Positions 1 through 5,295 of a stretch of 5,368 nucleotides of DNA are shown here, piece by piece. Each line of letters starts with the position of its first letter. The first letter of the stretch is position 1. The notes below the pieces were generated by a model. It ran no database searches. It was not told the DNA's origin and saw only the letters and a program-made list of their open reading frames with translations. The position numbers were made by a program, and so were the translations under genes. Where the stretch lies: positions 1 to 5,368 of the forward strand of contig NQJH01000204.1 in assembly GCA_002256685.1 (NCBI GenBank), in the 5' to 3' direction. The stretch comes from Methylococcaceae bacterium NSP1-2. Lineage in GTDB: Bacteria > Pseudomonadota > Gammaproteobacteria > Methylococcales > Methylomonadaceae.

Positions 1-428
1 TACGCGGCTTTACCACCCGGCACATACAAACCCACACGGTCTAACGGCGTTATTTTCTGCCCCAATACCGTACCGTCCGCTTCGGTATATTGCCACGGTT
101 GAATTTTTTGATGTTCCGCATAAGCACGAACTCGATCAGCGGCAGTTTGCAAGGCTTGAGTTTGTGCGGCTGGCAAATTCTCCCAAGCGGTTTTCAAGGT
201 CTCTTTAGACATTTCTAACTCGCTAGCATCAACAACCTGACGATTATCAAAGCGATTAGTGTATTCAATTACCGCCGCATCACCGCGCTTTCTGACATCG
301 GCAATAATGTCTAATACCCGTCGATGCACATCTAAATCGTCAGTTTCATTCCATGCCAACAGGTTTTGTAATTGTTGGTCAAAATCGTGTGCAGTGGTGC
401 TGAGTTTTTGGATGTTTAAGTTGGACAT
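1..428 (-). CDS. hisD: Histidinol dehydrogenase, N-terminal part (runs off left edge)
   Basis: HisD oxidises L-histidinol to L-histidine in two NAD-dependent steps, the last reactions of histidine synthesis, in the cytoplasm. I translated the minus strand from the ATG at 428-426. The frame is open for 142 codons to the window edge, about one third of the usual ~430 residues. It begins MSNLNIQKLS. Family features are the VRKRGDAAVIEYTNRFD stretch (residues 45-61) and RVGLYVPGGKAA (131-142), the start of the conserved glycine-rich HisD segment. The zinc ligands and catalytic residues lie beyond the edge. It starts 39 bases after the hisG stop on the same strand, so it is probably cotranscribed with hisG. 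No good Shine-Dalgarno sequence is visible before the ATG, but the N-terminus fits the family. Identification is firm; whether the rest is intact cannot be seen. Confidence 0.95.
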   Translation of the reverse strand, partial: MSNLNIQKLSTTAHDFDQQLQNLLAWNETDDLDVHRRVLDIIADVRKRGDAAVIEYTNRFDNRQVVDASELEMSKETLKTAWENLPAAQTQALQTAADRVRAYAEHQKIQPWQYTEADGTVLGQKITPLDRVGLYVPGGKAA

Positions 429-467
429 AGGATTATGCAGGTCAAAAATTAAAGTGTAGTGTTGTAG

Positions 468-1094
468 TTATCGCTTCGCCAACGTCTGCTCAAACTGCGT
501 TAACAACTCTGCAATCGCGGCGTTTTTCATTTTCATGGCGGCTTTGTTGACGACTAAGCGGGAGCTGATTTCCATAATTAAATCACGCGGTTCCATGTCG
601 TTGGCTTTTAGGGTGTTGCCTGTGTCTACTAAGTCTACGATGCAATCAGCCAAGCCGACTAAGGGGGCGAGTTCCATAGAGCCGTAGAGTTTGATGATTT
701 CGGCTTGTATGCCTAGGCTGGCAAAATAGCGTTGGGCGATTTTGACAAACTTAGTGGCAACGCGCACACGTCCTGTAATTGGCGGCGCGTCTTTGCGAGT
801 GGCGGTCATTAAACGACAACGGGCTATGCCTAAATCTAATGGCTCATACAAACTTTCTGCACCGTGTTCGATTAATACGTCTTTACCTGCGATACCTAAA
901 TCAGCCGCGCCGTATTCGACAAAAGTGGGAACATCGGTGGCACGAATGATGACTAGCTGCACATCAGGGCGCGTGGTATTTAAAATCAATTTACGACAGG
1001 TTTTAGGGTCATCAGTGGGGACGATACCTGCTTCTGCCAATAAAGGCAGGGCTTCTTCATAAATTCTGCCTTTGGAAACTGCAATGGTAAGCAT
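468..1094 (-). CDS. hisG: ATP phosphoribosyltransferase, short form
   Basis: HisG joins ATP and PRPP to make phosphoribosyl-ATP, the first step of histidine synthesis. The protein has 208 residues. It starts MLTIAVSKGRIYEEALPLL and carries the family segment VEYGAADLGIAGKDVL (59-74) and the PRPP-binding loop DLVDTGNTL (154-162). It ends soon after the catalytic domains and lacks the ~80-residue C-terminal regulatory domain of the long form (about 299 residues in E. coli). By family knowledge, short HisG works with HisZ, a catalytically dead HisRS-like subunit that carries histidine feedback. No hisZ is in this window. The start is well supported by an AGGAG five bases upstream, and murA ends only eight bases before it, so translation is probably coupled. 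The hisD gene follows 39 bases downstream. Confidence 0.96.
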   Translation of the reverse strand: MLTIAVSKGRIYEEALPLLAEAGIVPTDDPKTCRKLILNTTRPDVQLVIIRATDVPTFVEYGAADLGIAGKDVLIEHGAESLYEPLDLGIARCRLMTATRKDAPPITGRVRVATKFVKIAQRYFASLGIQAEIIKLYGSMELAPLVGLADCIVDLVDTGNTLKANDMEPRDLIMEISSRLVVNKAAMKMKNAAIAELLTQFEQTLAKR

Positions 1095-1099
1095 AGTGA

Positions 1100-1105
1100 C
1101 TCCTA
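1100..1105 (-). promoter_or_regulatory. Ribosome binding site of hisG overlapping the murA stop
   Basis: On the minus strand the sequence TAGGAG contains the murA TAG stop codon and forms a good Shine-Dalgarno sequence five bases before the hisG ATG. A ribosome finishing murA would sit on the hisG start region, which suggests coupled translation. It also fixes the hisG start. Confidence 0.7.
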
Positions 1106-2368
1106 GCGTGGAACGCGCTGAATGGTCGCGCCCAGTTGTGAGAGTTTTTCTTCAATGTGGTCGTAGCCTCTATCAATATGATAAATACGATCCACGAGTG
1201 TGCTACCTTCGGCAACCAAAGCGGCTATGACTAAACTGGCAGACGCTCTTAAGTCGGTCGCCATCACAGGCGCACCGGTTAATTTTTCCATGCCTGTACA
1301 AATTGCAGTATTAGATTCCAACCTGATATTCGCGCCCATGCGTTGTAATTCTTGAACGTGCATAAAACGGTTTTCAAAAATGGTTTCGGTAATAATGCCT
1401 ACCCCTTCGGCAACGCAGTTCATGGCAATAAATTGTGCCTGCATGTCAGTAGGGAAAGCGGGATAGGGCGCAGTACGCAAAGACACAGCTTTAGGTTTTT
1501 TACCGTGCATATCTAAAGCGATCCAGTCTTCACCGGTGGTAATTTCCGCGCCAGCTTCAACGAGTTTTTCTAACACAGCATCGAGTATATCGGGGCGGGT
1601 ATTTTTCAGTTTTACTTTGCCGCCAGTAATGGCAGCGGCACATAGGTATGTGCCTGTTTCAATACGGTCGGGCAGGATGTTGTAGTGCAAACCTTCTACG
1701 CCTAATTTTTCGACACCTTCGATGACTAATACGTCTGTGCCGATGCCCGTAATTTTCGCGCCCATTGCATTTAAGAAATGCGCTAAGTCAGTGACTTCGG
1801 GTTCTTTAGCGGCATTTTCGATGATGGTGGTGCCTGAGGCTAAGGTTGCCGCCATCAATAAGTTTTCTGTGCCAGTCACAGTGATTTGTTCTAACACTAA
1901 ACGACAACCTTTCAGTCTATCCACTTTGGCATGAATAAAACCGCCTTCGACGGTGATGTCCGCACCCATTTTTATTAAACCATTCAAATGAATATCGACA
2001 GGACGTGTACCTATCGCACAACCACCAGGAAGGGAAACGTGGGCTTCACCAAAGCGTGCTAATAACGGACCTAAGACCAGAATAGACGCGCGCATGGTGC
2101 GTACCAGTTCATAAGGGGCTTCGTAGCTGGTGATAGAGTTGCTATCGACTTCGATGTTCATTTTCTCATCAACGAGCAAGTTTACCCCCATACGACCAAG
2201 CAATTCCATAGTGGTGGTAATATCGTGTAAATGCGGAATGTTGCCGACGCTGACGGGGGTTGTTGATAGTAAGGTAGCAGCTAGAATAGGGAGTGCGGCG
2301 TTTTTCGCACCAGAAATGCGTAGTTCTCCAGAGAGTCTTGCGCCGCCTGTAATAATTAATTTATCCAT
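1103..2368 (-). CDS. murA: UDP-N-acetylglucosamine 1-carboxyvinyltransferase
   Basis: MurA transfers enolpyruvate from PEP to UDP-GlcNAc, the first committed step of peptidoglycan precursor synthesis, in the cytoplasm. The protein has 421 residues (E. coli 419), so it is full length. The active-site residues expected from E. coli MurA are visible: SGAKNAAL with K22 and N23, the fosfomycin-target cysteine C117 in LPGGCAIGTRPVD (E. coli C115), FPTDMQAQF with the catalytic-region Asp D308, ENRFMH (332-337), R374 in DLRASASLV and R400 in HIDRGYD. With Cys at the loop position the enzyme should be of the fosfomycin-sensitive type, which is an inference. The start gives the normal family N-terminus, and an in-frame TAA lies five codons upstream of the ATG, so no longer form exists. 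No Shine-Dalgarno sequence is seen before this ATG. The gene lies 43 bases after mlaB; ibaG, often found between them, is absent. Confidence 0.98.
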   Translation of the reverse strand: MDKLIITGGARLSGELRISGAKNAALPILAATLLSTTPVSVGNIPHLHDITTTMELLGRMGVNLLVDEKMNIEVDSNSITSYEAPYELVRTMRASILVLGPLLARFGEAHVSLPGGCAIGTRPVDIHLNGLIKMGADITVEGGFIHAKVDRLKGCRLVLEQITVTGTENLLMAATLASGTTIIENAAKEPEVTDLAHFLNAMGAKITGIGTDVLVIEGVEKLGVEGLHYNILPDRIETGTYLCAAAITGGKVKLKNTRPDILDAVLEKLVEAGAEITTGEDWIALDMHGKKPKAVSLRTAPYPAFPTDMQAQFIAMNCVAEGVGIITETIFENRFMHVQELQRMGANIRLESNTAICTGMEKLTGAPVMATDLRASASLVIAALVAEGSTLVDRIYHIDRGYDHIEEKLSQLGATIQRVPR

Positions 2369-2411
2369 AGTGGGAGTGTGTTAGATGATAGGTGAAGGAG
2401 AAACAGCGAAT

Positions 2412-2720
2412 TCAGTCAGCCGTTGCAAAATGACTGGATTTATCAAAACCGCTGAGCTTGGCAAGATTGCGCAATTGTTCAGGAATATTTTTAAAATGTA
2501 ATTGGATTTTATTTTGGCGCGTATATTTTATCCATTCAATCATCAGTGCGAGACCCGCACTGTCAGTACAAGTCACGCGACCTAAATCAATGGTAGCCAG
2601 TTTGGTCGTGTTCAAAAAATCAAATGACTTGACGGTTTTTTTATCAATGGTAGCAAAGGTTAAATCGCCATCGACAATAAACTGACCCGCGCCTAGCTCG
2701 ATAATCGCTAGTTTACTCAC
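2412..2720 (-). CDS. mlaB: MlaB, STAS-domain subunit of the Mla phospholipid transporter
   Basis: MlaB is a small cytoplasmic STAS-domain protein that binds the ATPase MlaF and is needed for stability and activity of the MlaFEDB complex. The protein has 102 residues, typical for the family. The STAS signature is clear: LATIDLGRVTCTDSAGLALM at residues 41-60, with S54 at the place of the conserved Thr/Ser (T52 in E. coli MlaB, within VDTGGLALL). The IPEQLRNLAKLSGFD stretch (79-93) matches the usual C-terminal helix. The start codon is GTG, overlapping the mlaD TGA stop as GTGA, with AAGGGGA nine bases upstream (2730-2736). In most relatives mlaC lies between mlaD and mlaB, but here the two genes overlap. 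Primary sequence is weakly conserved in this family; motif and context together make the call strong. Confidence 0.93.
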   Translation of the reverse strand: MSKLAIIELGAGQFIVDGDLTFATIDKKTVKSFDFLNTTKLATIDLGRVTCTDSAGLALMIEWIKYTRQNKIQLHFKNIPEQLRNLAKLSGFDKSSHFATAD

Positions 2721-3202
2721 TCTTTTTTGTCCCCTTGGGCTTTTTCTTCAGCGGATTTGAACAAAAACTGCCCGATGACTTTTTCAAGGATAATCGCAGA
2801 TTGAGTAAGATCAATTTTGCCGCCATTTTTCAACACTGCTTCTGAACCACCCGGTTCGAGATTCACATATTGTTCACCTAATAAACCGGCGGTAAAAATA
2901 CTGGCGGTGGTGTCTTCGGGCAGGGTGTTGTACTGAGATTCAATCGCCATACTGACTACCGATTGATAGGTTTTGGGGTCAAACCGAATGTCGGTGACTT
3001 TGCCAATTTTAACCCCTGCGGCAGAAACAGCAGATTTAACTTTTAAGCCGCCAGAGCTTTCAAAGCTCGCAGTGACGGTGTAAGTATCCTTATCTCCAAA
3101 TGAGCTAAGATTACTGACTTGTAACGCAAGAAAAAAGAGTCCAGCAATACCTGATGCGACAAAAAGACCGACCAGTGTATCTTGAGTGGCTGTGTGCTGC
3201 AT
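2717..3202 (-). CDS. mlaD: MlaD, MCE-domain subunit of the Mla phospholipid transporter
   Basis: MlaD is anchored in the inner membrane and forms a periplasmic hexameric ring that passes phospholipids to or from the MlaE permease. I chose the ATG at 3202, which gives 161 residues, over a TTG at 3217 (five residues longer), because GGAGA lies eight bases before the ATG and overlaps the TTG. One transmembrane helix spans residues 10-29 (LVGLFVASGIAGLFFLALQV). The MCE domain follows at about 39-117: YTVTASFESSGGLKVKSAV, GVKIGKVTDIRFDPKTY, and the pore-loop motif GLLGEQY (106-112). The C-terminal IILEKVIGQFLF (137-148) matches the MlaD helix that lines the channel. E. coli MlaD has 183 residues; the difference is a shorter loop after GEQY and a shorter tail. 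The gene starts one base after the mlaE stop and overlaps mlaB by four bases. Confidence 0.96.
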   Translation of the reverse strand: MQHTATQDTLVGLFVASGIAGLFFLALQVSNLSSFGDKDTYTVTASFESSGGLKVKSAVSAAGVKIGKVTDIRFDPKTYQSVVSMAIESQYNTLPEDTTASIFTAGLLGEQYVNLEPGGSEAVLKNGGKIDLTQSAIILEKVIGQFLFKSAEEKAQGDKKE

Positions 3203-3203
3203 G

Positions 3204-3986
3204 TTAATTATCTCCAAACATGAGTGCGGTAAGAATAAAATCGAGACCTAAAATACTAAACGCCGAATTGACCACGGTGCGCGTCGTGGCACGGCTTACG
3301 CCTTCGGACGTTGGAATGGCATCATAGCCTTCAAATAAGGCAATCCATGAGGTGACAAAACCAAAGATGACGCTTTTAATCACACCATTAATAATATCAT
3401 CGTAAAAATCCAGTTGAGTTTGCATTTGCGCCCAGTAAGCCCCGTCATCTACGCCTAATAAACCTGTGCCAATTAGTTGTCCACCGATGATACCAACAGC
3501 ACTAAATAACGCAGCGAGTAGTGGCATGGATAAAAAGCCCGCTAAAAAACGCGGCGTAATGATACGCCGTATCGGATCAATTGCCATCATTTCCATGCCT
3601 GATAATTGTTCGGTGGCTTTCATCAAGCCTATCTCTGCGGTCAAAGCAGAACCTGCTCTGCCTGCAAATAATAACGCCGTTACCACAGGACCCAGTTCTC
3701 GAACTAAAGACGCGGCAACCATGATGCCTAAGCTTTCTTCCGCACCAAAATCGGACAGAATATAAAAGCCTTGCAAACCTAATACCATACCGACAAATAA
3801 GCCTGAAATGGTGATAATCAAAAATGATAGCACCCCGACCGAAAACATTTGGTTCATTAATAAGCGCGGTCTAATCAATATGCTGAAAATACCCGCTAGC
3901 GTTTGTATCAGAAAGTAAGTCGCTCGCCCCAGCTTAGTGAAACTGGTGCGCGTGCTTGCGCCTAAATTTTGTAAAAATTGCATCAT
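3204..3986 (-). CDS. mlaE: MlaE, permease subunit of the Mla phospholipid transporter
   Basis: MlaE is the inner-membrane permease of the Mla ABC system; two copies pair with two MlaF ATPases and hold the MlaD ring. The protein has 260 residues, equal to E. coli MlaE. An amphipathic N-terminal region (about 20-45) is followed by hydrophobic segments near 47-75, 86-107, 146-176, 197-220 and 239-257. The family core ELGPVVTALLFAGRAGSAL (97-115), followed by AEIGLMKATEQLSGMEMM (117-134), contains the coupling region that contacts MlaF. Two ATG codons stand in tandem at 3986 and 3983, and either could be used. No clear Shine-Dalgarno sequence precedes them. The gene is complete and intact. It is separated from mlaF by a spacer with a palindromic repeat, whereas the MlaE and MlaD genes are one base apart. 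Confidence 0.97.
   Translation of the reverse strand: MMQFLQNLGASTRTSFTKLGRATYFLIQTLAGIFSILIRPRLLMNQMFSVGVLSFLIITISGLFVGMVLGLQGFYILSDFGAEESLGIMVAASLVRELGPVVTALLFAGRAGSALTAEIGLMKATEQLSGMEMMAIDPIRRIITPRFLAGFLSMPLLAALFSAVGIIGGQLIGTGLLGVDDGAYWAQMQTQLDFYDDIINGVIKSVIFGFVTSWIALFEGYDAIPTSEGVSRATTRTVVNSAFSILGLDFILTALMFGDN
3211..3215 (-). promoter_or_regulatory. Ribosome binding site deciding the mlaD start
   Basis: GGAGA on the minus strand lies inside the last codons of mlaE, eight bases before the mlaD ATG at 3202. It covers part of the competing TTG start codon at 3217-3215, so it supports the shorter ATG-started MlaD of 161 residues. Confidence 0.65.
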
Positions 3987-4084
3987 AAGTTAATTAGTTT
4001 TGTGATGATAAGAGCATCCACGAAAATCACGAAAAATTTTGCTCGGCGTAGGTTGGGTTAGCGATAGCGTAACCCAACATTACC
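3987..4084 (-). other. mlaF-mlaE spacer (in terms of the ancestral mlaF stop)
   Basis: If mlaF originally ended at the TGA at 4087-4085, this 98-base stretch is the natural spacer before mlaE. It holds the palindrome at 4052-4078, then A+T-rich sequence with a short tandem copy of CACGAAAA (4019-4026 and 4028-4035), and no ribosome binding site near the mlaE ATG. The spacer is long for neighbouring subunits of one complex. I see no convincing promoter in it; a TATCAT sequence on the minus strand near 4003-4008 is only a weak candidate. Confidence 0.5.
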
Positions 4085-4773
4085 TCAATACCGTTTTCCA
4101 GTGGATAATAAATCATCCACATAGTCTTTGGCTGGATAATGAAAATGCACACATCATGCGAGACGATAATGCTGGTCAAGCCTAAGGTTTCATTTAAGGC
4201 TTTAATCAACAACACCAGTACACCCATTGAGATGGGATCTTGTCCAGTAAACGGTTCATCATACAAAATCATCATCGGGTCTAAAGCAATGGCTCTGGCT
4301 AATGCCACGCGCCGCGCCATACCGCCCGATAATTCATTTGGCATTAACAAAGACGCGCCTCTTAAGCCGACCGCTTGTAATTTCATCAATACTAAGGAGC
4401 GAATCATCGATTCGGTCAAATGGGTATGTTCGCGCAGTGGAAACGCGACATTATCATAGACATTCATGTCGGTTAATAACGCGCCACTTTGAAATAACAT
4501 GCCCATGCGTTTACGCAGTTCATACAATTCTTTACGGCGTAAGCGATGCACGTTTTCACCATCGACGGTGATTATTCCCTTTTCAGGATATAACTGCCCG
4601 CCGATTAATTTAAGTAACGTGGTTTTACCCGTGCCACTCGGACCCATGATCGCGGTAATTTTGCCGCGTTCAAAATCCAGTGAAATATCATTAAATATCT
4701 TATTGTTACCGCGAGAAAATGTTAAGTTGCGAACAGAGACTAAGGTGTTTTGAGAGGAATCGCTATTATCCAT
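4027..4773 (-). CDS. mlaF: MlaF, ATPase subunit of the Mla transporter, with disrupted C-terminus
   Basis: MlaF is the cytoplasmic ABC ATPase that powers the MlaFEDB phospholipid transporter. The open frame has 248 residues (E. coli 269). Residues 1-208 match MlaF closely: Walker A GPSGTGKT (44-51), Q-loop Q95 in MLFQSGALLTDMNVYDNVA, signature LSGGM (148-152), Walker B MMILYDEP (167-174, with D172 and E173), D-loop GQD (177-179), and the H-loop H206 in VSHDV. After V208 the match ends abruptly. Residues 209-248 resemble no ABC ATPase, and the last part is the palindromic repeat read as protein (MLGYAIANPTYA). The true family C-terminus is found in a different frame just after the break (4085-4150), which points to a deletion of roughly 140 bases. 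The protein may therefore be non-functional, or the break may be an assembly error. No Shine-Dalgarno sequence is seen at the ATG. Confidence 0.9.
   Translation of the reverse strand: MDNSDSSQNTLVSVRNLTFSRGNNKIFNDISLDFERGKITAIMGPSGTGKTTLLKLIGGQLYPEKGIITVDGENVHRLRRKELYELRKRMGMLFQSGALLTDMNVYDNVAFPLREHTHLTESMIRSLVLMKLQAVGLRGASLLMPNELSGGMARRVALARAIALDPMMILYDEPFTGQDPISMGVLVLLIKALNETLGLTSIIVSHDVCIFIIQPKTMWMIYYPLENGIEVMLGYAIANPTYAEQNFS
4052..4078. repeat. Palindromic repeat (9-bp stem, 9-base loop)
   Basis: GTTGGGTTA at 4052-4060 pairs perfectly with TAACCCAAC at 4070-4078 around the loop GCGATAGCG, which can itself add two G-C pairs (4061-4062 with 4067-4068). The flanking GTAG and CAT bases resemble a short dispersed repeat, GTAGGTTGGGTTAGCG and its complement, that I recall from many environmental bacterial genomes; this recollection is not a database result. 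No transposase or target duplication is visible. Transcribed from the minus strand it could form a hairpin between mlaF and mlaE. A run of five T residues comes about 15 bases after the stem, too far for a standard intrinsic terminator. Confidence 0.75.
4085..4150 (-). pseudogene. mlaF: Detached C-terminal tail of mlaF in another frame
   Basis: Read in a frame different from the mlaF open frame, the minus strand from 4150 gives VHFHYPAKDYVDDLL, then STGKRY and a TGA stop at 4087-4085. This matches the extreme C-terminus of MlaF/Ttg2A proteins (E. coli VPFRYPAGDYHADLL, from memory). In the E. coli MlaFEDB structures this tail reaches the neighbouring MlaF subunit close to MlaB. The tail directly abuts the VSHDV codons of the main frame. 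By comparison with E. coli about 46 residues between them are missing, and the lost length must be 1 modulo 3 (near 139 bases) to give this frame change. The join is within GATGTGTG at 4148-4155. Confidence 0.8.
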
Positions 4774-4811
4774 GCTGTGGTTGGCGTATCGGTTGCAAAT
4801 CTGAGCTGACT

Positions 4812-4840
4812 ATTTTCTATGACTACTCCCTCACAGTCAA
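4812..4840 (-). promoter_or_regulatory. Possible sigma-70 promoter before mlaF
   Basis: On the minus strand TTGACT (4840-4835, overlapping the hydrolase stop codon) is followed after 17 bases by GAAAAT (4817-4812). The -35 hexamer is five of six against the consensus, and the -10 is four of six. TAGAAA (4819-4814), with a 15-base spacing, is an alternative -10. Its position, about 40 bases before the mlaF ATG, fits an operon promoter, but this is pattern matching only, and read-through from the hydrolase gene is also possible. Confidence 0.3.
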
Positions 4841-5295
4841 TCTATTGTGGCAGTCTGCCCATTCTTTAGCTTTGCTAAAATTTCTTTGGCGTATTTATCT
4901 GCCCCTGACGGCAGTTTACCCGCTTGGTGATTAATCCACGCGGCTATGTCTTGCCATGCGGTATTAGCGTTTAAATCGCGTAATAACATGTGATGACCTT
5001 GCGGATAAATCGCGACGGTTTTGTGTGCGCTATCGGTAGCAAGAAACTGTTGTAAAAACAGGTAAGTTGGCTCTTTGGGAATAATATCGTCTTTTTCACC
5101 GTACAGAATCAGCGTGTTTTCATGCAGTGAGTGGGCATTATTAAACGCAGCATCCATTAAATCCGTTAGCCCATAAATGGCTTCTACGCGCGTTCCTTTA
5201 ATGACCCAAGGATCACGACCTAAAGCGCGGAGCATGGGAATATTATCGGAGGGCATAACTTTTACCCCCTCACCCGTGAGCGTCAACCAAGGCAT
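4837..5295 (-). CDS. Alpha/beta hydrolase (S33/lysophospholipase-like), C-terminal part
   Basis: This is the C-terminal part of a serine alpha/beta hydrolase of the Hydrolase_4 or monoacylglycerol lipase-like group; the substrate is unknown. The 152 visible residues include PWLTLTGEGVKVMPSDNIPM (2-21) and LGRDPWVIKGTRVEAIYGL (25-43), typical of this family in Proteobacteria. The catalytic Asp is likely D69 in LYGEKDDIIP, and the catalytic His is H102 in YPQGHHMLLRD. The nucleophile Ser, with its GxSxG motif and the N-terminal half, would lie upstream and is missing, so the ATG at 5295 is an internal Met and not a true start. The frame stays open to the window edge at 5367, but the sequence beyond 5295 is Arg/Gly-rich and unlike the family. 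The gene lies 63 bases before mlaF on the same strand. A role in lipid turnover beside Mla is only a suggestion. Confidence 0.85.
   Translation of the reverse strand: MPWLTLTGEGVKVMPSDNIPMLRALGRDPWVIKGTRVEAIYGLTDLMDAAFNNAHSLHENTLILYGEKDDIIPKEPTYLFLQQFLATDSAHKTVAIYPQGHHMLLRDLNANTAWQDIAAWINHQAGKLPSGADKYAKEILAKLKNGQTATID

Noticed and set aside
259..459. Plus-strand open frame of 66 residues across the hisD start
   Set aside because: It lies almost entirely antisense to the firm hisD reading frame and has no recognisable product.
429..467. Promoter or attenuator between hisG and hisD
   Set aside because: The 39-base gap has no hairpin, no run of histidine codons and no good promoter hexamers.
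742..1062. Plus-strand open frame of 106 residues inside hisG
   Set aside because: It is the antisense shadow of a well-conserved hisG; its translation matches no family I know. The other plus-strand frames within murA, mlaB, mlaE, mlaF and the hydrolase were rejected for the same reason.
3203..3217. TTG start giving a five-residue longer MlaD
   Set aside because: The TTG overlaps the GGAGA that serves the ATG at 3202, and the extra residues overlap mlaE without adding family sequence.
4019..4035. Tandem CACGAAAA copies as a target-site duplication or regulator site
   Set aside because: The two copies lie next to each other on one side of the palindrome and do not flank it; they are short enough to be chance in A+T-rich sequence.
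4030..4078. Intrinsic terminator formed by the palindrome after mlaF
   Set aside because: The stem is strong, but the T run comes about 15 bases after it, and the downstream mlaE must be expressed with mlaF; it does not fit a standard terminator.
4027..4149. The unusual MlaF C-terminus as a new functional domain
   Set aside because: The normal MlaF tail is present in another frame at the same place and part of the new tail is only the translated palindrome, so deletion with frameshift explains it better.
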